Assembly: GCA_023634235.1 (NCBI GenBank) | Contig: JAMKCF010000001.1 | Coordinates: 32,855,272 to 32,919,271 of the forward strand | DNA from: Pisaster brevispinus | Lineage: Eukaryota; Echinodermata; Asteroidea; Forcipulatida; Asteriidae | DNA: 64,000 nt | Direction of reading: 5' to 3' | Shown here: positions 58,678-64,000 of the stretch, in pieces | Position numbering within the stretch: the first letter of the stretch is position 1 | How the letters are laid out: every line of letters begins with the position of its first letter | Notes under the pieces: generated by a model | Seen by the model: the letters and a program-made list of their open reading frames with translations, nothing else | What the model was told of the DNA's origin: nothing | The model's database searches: none | Translations under genes and position numbers: made by a program

Positions 58678-60183
58678 AGAGTGTTGACTAACTACTTTTG
58701 ATTTGTTTCTACCCAGGAAATAAATGTGTGCAGCGTGATCGTTGCGTGCATACACCAAAAGTCCACACGACAACCATGACGGACTTGTAAAGTATTTTCA
58801 CTCCATTATACTCCGTAATTCATCTTTCCTCTCCTTATGTCATTTTTTTTTTTAGTTTGCTTAATCATATTCCTTTCAGCTTGTTTTTTTGCTTTGCTAT
58901 TTTTCCTTTAAATTTTTTATTTTTTTTTTAATATTAAAAACAAAACAAAATCCACTAGTGTTTTAGTTACAGATGAAAACGATAATCAATGCAAGAAGTG
59001 TAGACAAATGCAGGTCACTTTATAAAAGGGTAGTGGAAATTGCTTTGGCAAATTTTCTCGGTAGAATTAATCTTTATGATTATCTTCAAGGGAGGAAAAG
59101 GCACCTTTGTGCCCTTAAAAAAAAAGGAAATGTAGTGATTTCAAGGTCTTAGAGGCAAAAAGCTGCTTGTGAGTCAAGTAGAACAGCTCTGTCAGAGGCA
59201 CTTGGGCTTGGCATTATAGTTGGTTAACTGACTTGTGGCGGACCAAGTATTGAAAATAGCCCCACTTCATCGTAAAATTTTTTTTCTAATTCACTATCCG
59301 TCCATGACTGAACCCTGACTGTCTACCTCCCCCCTCAACAACAAAAAACCGGGCGTGCCTCTGTCCATATTTTAAAACCAGATTTGACCCAATTTTGCCT
59401 TGATTCATGAAGACGTATAGCAGTGTCGCCGATTCCCGCTGTCTGGTTGGGCTGTTACTTCGATATGCATTTCTGCATGCAGTGTGGTGTATGTGTGGTT
59501 TTTGCGAATCCACACTGTGTTACCTTTCCAGTGCTGCGGCTCCATAGGCAATCCGCTGGCTGAGTTTGAATGAAAGTGGTGTATTGTTTGCATGTTGTGT
59601 TTTGGACCGTTTTCGCAAAATTGTTTTCCATCCTGAGGTATGTTGCTTTTGACTCGTTTTTTGCAACCAGCTGTCGTTGATTGTCCATCTGTGGTGTTTT
59701 GTTCCCAGTTTCTGTCCATGCTCTATCAGTTGACAGTCTTAACTTTGACTGGTAATCAATCATCTGACACTGATGAAGTATTGTTAAAGCAGATAACCAT
59801 AGTTCCAAGTCTTGGCTCCTGTCTCCCATGGGTGTATAATATAGTCCATTTTTCAAAATCACAGCTTAGGCTCTGGCCTAGGTTCCGTCCAACTGTTTTG
59901 AAGTCCTGTACTGAAAGTGTACCCTTTCAAAATTACTAACAGTGCTCAAGTCGGAGCCTCAGTTGAAGTGGATTCGAAAAGGGCCAATTGCTAAAACGGT
60001 TTGAAAAAAGTTACAATAAATAAGGCACAGGGCTTTTGCCAATGTCATGGCCGCCTATAAACCTCTGTCGTCGGTCCTGACTAAAATAAAACTCTGTTAA
60101 ACTTATGTTTGATACAATCTCATGTGTCTTACCTCCACACCCTTTTCCTCTCCCCACATTTCAAAATCACCATGGCCACATTG

Positions 60184-60270
60184 CATAAACCCGTTTACCG
60201 GTAAGCACATTTTGGGGGGCTTGTTGCAGCAGAAAAATATGTGTAAGCAACAGTGTATTTCATTGTTGCA
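60184..60270. repeat. Fragment of foldback MITE family B
   Basis: taaacccgtttaccggtaag, then gcagcagaaaaatatgtgta and a cagtgtatttcattgttgc end. Diverged from the other copies. Confidence 0.5.
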
Positions 60271-60288
60271 TCACTCATCTGGGTTCAA

Positions 60289-60453
60289 GCTCATAGAGCT
60301 GCATAAGCACAAAACGTAGCTAAACACAACAAAATTATGCTTACCAGAATAAGGTCACCAGCCAAAGAACAGTGTTACATGCACAATTTGTGACTGGTTT
60401 CAAGAAAATTGTTAAGCAATTTGTTCTGCTTAAGCAGCTCTATGAAATTGGGG
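60289..60453. repeat. Foldback MITE family A copy
   Basis: tcatagagctgcataagcac to aagcagctctatgaaattgg, with aataaggtcaccagccaaag and cacaatttgtgactggt inside. Confidence 0.85.
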
Positions 60454-61767
60454 CTTACAAGATCTGCTGTCAAGTAAGCGGTAAGCAACAGTTATTAAAT
60501 AGAGATTATGTCTCAGTAAGCAGATAGTGTCTGCTTACATGGTGTTTGAAATCTACCCAAAAGCATATCAATCTCATGTTTTTATTGCTTACATCCATTT
60601 AGTCTCAATTCAAATTCACCTCCCCCCCCCCCCTGAAATAGTTATGACATCTAGTCAGCTTTTGTTTCAAAACACTTTGTTCACGTGGAAGATGTAAATA
60701 CCAAATAAATGAAATCGTATGCACTGCATTAGAGGTACACACTTTGCCCTAGCTACATGCTTAGCACATTTTGTCAGTCATTCTGCTTCAATAGGCATTC
60801 TGTATTTTTACCATGGTAACCTCATCATGAATAATTTATTCACTCATAATTCCATTCGGGTGTAATTTAAAATTTTAGTGTAAAAAAAACCTTAAAATAT
60901 TTTGACTTAATAGATGTAAACACTGATCTCATATTTAGTCTTTTTAATTTTTTTCTTGGAATTAAAAACTACATTTAAAAATTGAAATAATTTGGCACAA
61001 GGAAAGTGTTATTAGGAAATAACAAATTACTTTTGAATAACTCGTCAAGAAATAACACTTCTGTTGGTCTTTGTTTTCAGTATATGTTTAAGTTTCATTA
61101 GTGAATTTAGTTGCAATTTATGATTTAAAAATGTTTGACACATGAATTAAATTATGTAAATATTATATAACAAGCTTTTCAATCTGGCCAAATGAATATG
61201 CATGAATATAATTAGCATCTATTTTCTCATTGGTTACTTGTAGCCAATAGAAGGTACATAACAGATAACCTTTTTCTATTTTGTTCCTTTTCCATCATTT
61301 CTTGTGTTGCTATAGCAAGACTCAATACTGCCTTCTTTTTTTTTAATTTCAAAACACGTTTTGTTTGTAACATCCACTCTTTCTGTTTTTGTGGACGTTT
61401 CCCTAAATCGAAACATAACTAGAGGCAAAAGGTAATATTTCCTTTAAACAATCAGGTATGGTAGGATTTGAAACTTTGAATTTATGAGTAGAAAATTGTT
61501 TATCAAAAGCGTTTAGTTGCTTGTCTGCTCTTTTCAGAGCCAACACAACTCGTCAAGTTATTTCTGCGATGGTCTCGTAAAATCAGTTTAGTTTTCGCTT
61601 CAAGATTTTACTTTTATTTAGAAAGAGATTGCCAGTTGCTCATTTTAAATTTATGGAAATTGCCCTAGTTTTCCCTCGACAGTATTTCCACTTTCCACTA
61701 TTTCCAAGTTTCTTATCAAGATAATGGAGTACAAGTTGGTCAGAGGCAAATAAATGCAAGAGTTCCT

Positions 61768-61934
61768 GGGCCCAATTTCATAAAGCACAAAAAGTAGCTA
61801 AGCGAAGAAAATGCTTACCAGAATAAGATTACCAGCCAAAGTACCATGTCATATGTACAATTGTGTGACTGGTACCCTGCCCATTTTGCTTAGCAGAAAC
61901 ATGTTAAGCAACGTGTTCTGCTTAAGCAGGCCCA
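61768..61934. repeat. Foldback MITE family A copy
   Basis: ctgggcccaatttcataaag to ttctgcttaagcaggccc, with ccagccaaagtaccatgtca inside. Confidence 0.83.
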
Positions 61935-63055
61935 GGTCAGGCAAACTGTCAGTTTGAATGAGGCAAGTTGCCTTTAGTCACGATCACAGAATGTTGGTGT
62001 CTCTGACAGTTGCCGTAGATACAATCCAAATGTTGATAATTTCTTGATCAATCAACCTGTCTTGGATAAAGTCACTCAAACCTAGGCTCCCCAAAAATGA
62101 TTTTTGTTAAAAATGTTGCCCAACATGGCGAAGAACCTGTTGAAAAAATTGTCTTTGTATTATTCGTTACTGCCAGCTGTTTGTTTTATTAATCTGAATA
62201 TATTTGCATGATTTTGTTATAAATAATGATGTGATTTGTTGTTGTTTTATTATAAATATTCTAGAAGATGCATGCCTTAAGAGGAATTAGAAAGATTATG
62301 CCGTGACGTGTAATAGTACTAGATATTACTGCATGAATATTCATTTGTTTCATCAATATTCATGAGCACAAATATTCATTAAATTCTAAAAAGGGACCAT
62401 GTCTAATGTTTTGCCTTTTGGTGTGTTTTTAAAGTAATGTTTTTGCTTAAAAAGACAAAGTTGTTCATTTGTAGGCCACATGTGAACTGTTGACCTAGTT
62501 TTGAATATTTAAAAGTTAGACAACTGTGGAAATCTATTCATGAAAGAAAATTAAATAACATCAATAGTTGAAAATCTATATAAACTTAATATTGTTTTAG
62601 GAGCTAAATAATTCAAAATTTTACCCATTTGTACCCTCACTGAACCCAGTATTGCCTTGTGTGTTATATCTCTGTACCCATTTGTACCCGTATGTGCCCA
62701 TTTACACCGGTGTTTCCAATCAGGGGTGTGTTTCAGCAGCAAATGGTGTCTACATTCCAATGTATCAACCAAAGATTCTTCTGACCAAAAGTCCTCTGAA
62801 ACTTACTCTATTTTTTGTGAAGTCACAAATTGTTCTGTGCTTGATTTCTCCGATACAAGTGCTAAAGTTTGATCTGAAAGAACTTGTCAAATAATGATAA
62901 TCAATTGCTGGTGAAGCTAACAAAATGTCACGATGCAGGTCAAACTCCTCCCAAGCTTAGTCAAGCTCTTGTCTTTGAGAAGTTACTGAGTTACCCGAAA
63001 CAGTTTCACCCCCGTGACCAAACTCTTAAGTTAGCTGTTTGCTGAAATAACACCC

Positions 63056-63209
63056 CTGGGGTCGATTTCACAAAGCAATAAAATCCATCGTAATACAAAT
63101 TGTCAGTATCACCATAGTGATTTACATTGTGACATCACACTTTACTAAGCAACTACGATTGATTTGCAGTTACGATCAATCTTAGCTCTTTGTGAAATCG
63201 GCCCCTGGA
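63056..63209. repeat. Foldback MITE family D, copy 4
   Basis: ctggggtcgatttcacaaag and ctctttgtgaaatcggcccc are the inverted ends; inside are ttgtcagtatcaccatagtg and tgtgacatcacactttact. Confidence 0.87.
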
Positions 63210-63800
63210 TCTTAGGTTGTTATCCTTTTAGTAAGTCACTACATTACACCTATCCGCTACACGCCCAAATTTGTACCTACTTTCAGCTCCGAAGCTGACA
63301 AATGCTTGTGTGTAATTTAACCACAAAACACCTATTTAAACATTCATAAAGCATTTGTTATGGCAGAAACTTTAAAGAACAGATGTAAAAGCAATTCGTG
63401 TTCAGTGTATGGTCCTCATGTAGTTACGTCACAGATCACAAGCATGTGGTATTACTGCTCTTATTTTGTGTCACCGTTCTCGATAAGAATCGCAAAACTG
63501 ATTGATGTGTTTTATTAGTTTTTGAAATAATCCAATCAAATGGAGTCGAGAAAAGTGTCAACATCGTCTTTGTTGCGGTTAGAGTTATTCAAATATTTGA
63601 AGAGAGTTTAAAATGAGGGCTGGAAAATTTGACAGCTTCAGTTGGCTATGGCTGAATCGCTGAAATGGCTTATTCTTAAACATTGTTGTAACAGCCATAA
63701 TCATAGCCAAAGTCACTTGATCATGAAAAGGGCTTGGTTTGGAATTTGCCACTCGTACTCGTAGTTAGGTGTGGACGCTGTGGTAATACTTACTGATAGA

Positions 63801-63945
63801 TTATGTTAACGAGATGCAAATCTTCCGCACTCTGATTGGCTCAAGTGTGGGTCATCAACAGCTGGTCAACAATTTATGTTAATAAGATGCAAATCACCTG
63901 CACTCTGATTGGCTCAAGTGTGAGTCATCAACAGCTGGTCATCAA
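63801..63945. promoter_or_regulatory. Duplicated 73-bp module with octamer and inverted CCAAT boxes
   Basis: Two direct copies starting at 63801 and 63874 share ttatgttaa, agatgcaaatc, gcactctgattggctcaagt and gtcatcaacagctggtca. Each has ATGCAAAT (POU octamer) and ATTGG (inverted CCAAT) about 20 bases apart. A promoter or enhancer role is inference. Confidence 0.4.
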
Positions 63946-64000
63946 AATGCATAGACCTTGTGACATCAGCTGCACTGGGGTTACAGATGCACCACCTTTC

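Larger units (their letters stand above)
55625..64000. other. 3' UTR and/or intergenic DNA right of the NHERF-like gene
   Basis: No exon with a recognisable product on either strand; the open frames are short. It holds three family A foldbacks, a family D foldback, AT-rich DNA (60800-62500) and a duplicated octamer/CCAAT module at 63801-63945. How far the UTR extends is unknown. Confidence 0.6.

Noticed and set aside
59405..59939. Overlapping frames up to 135 codons on both strands in the 3' region
   Set aside because: No recognisable domain on either strand; could be a degraded mobile element but nothing in the translation confirms it.

Overview
The window looks like nuclear DNA of an invertebrate deuterostome, most likely an echinoderm (inference). 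Protein-coding DNA is about 2% of the sequence, genes are split by long GT-AG introns, and the introns and flanks are full of short palindromic (MITE-like) elements, tRNA-derived SINEs and minisatellites. Several repeats share the words 'caatttcatagagctgctta' and 'tacatgtacatgt', which I associate with sea star and sea urchin genomes. No bacterial operon, CRISPR array or viral gene is visible.

Two genes are well supported and diverge head to head, with about 2 kb between their start codons. On the minus strand, 12296 down to 8026, a 7-exon gene encodes a 576-residue TYW2/TRMT12 homologue, the tRNA(Phe) wybutosine-pathway aminocarboxypropyltransferase. All exon phases join without a frame break. 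It differs from vertebrate TYW2 by a serine/threonine/glutamate-rich insertion of about 170 residues near the C-terminus.

On the plus strand, 14314 to 55624, an 11-exon gene encodes a 578-residue NHERF/EBP50-like scaffold. It has one class I PDZ domain (exons 1-2), a proline-glutamate-rich tail of about 343 residues (exons 3-10) and a final exon with the ezrin/radixin/moesin (ERM)-binding peptide of the NHERF family. Exons 5-9 are short phase-0 cassettes (16-26 codons) of Glu-Pro repeats that start and end alike and sit in similar splice sites, so they look like an array made by exon duplication. This array is the most interesting biology in the window.

Layout: 1-8025, intergenic with repeats; 8026-12296, TYW2; 12297-14313, divergent promoter region with a 28-nt perfect palindrome and a CACGTG E-box; 14314-55624, the NHERF-like gene, whose introns hold a 17-copy 27-bp minisatellite, two arrays of an ~87-bp unit, many foldback elements, SINEs (two split by later insertions) and two LINE 3'-end relics; 55625-64000, 3' UTR and/or intergenic DNA with no recognised exon and a duplicated octamer/CCAAT module at the right end. 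The two genes share no pathway; their adjacency is positional only.
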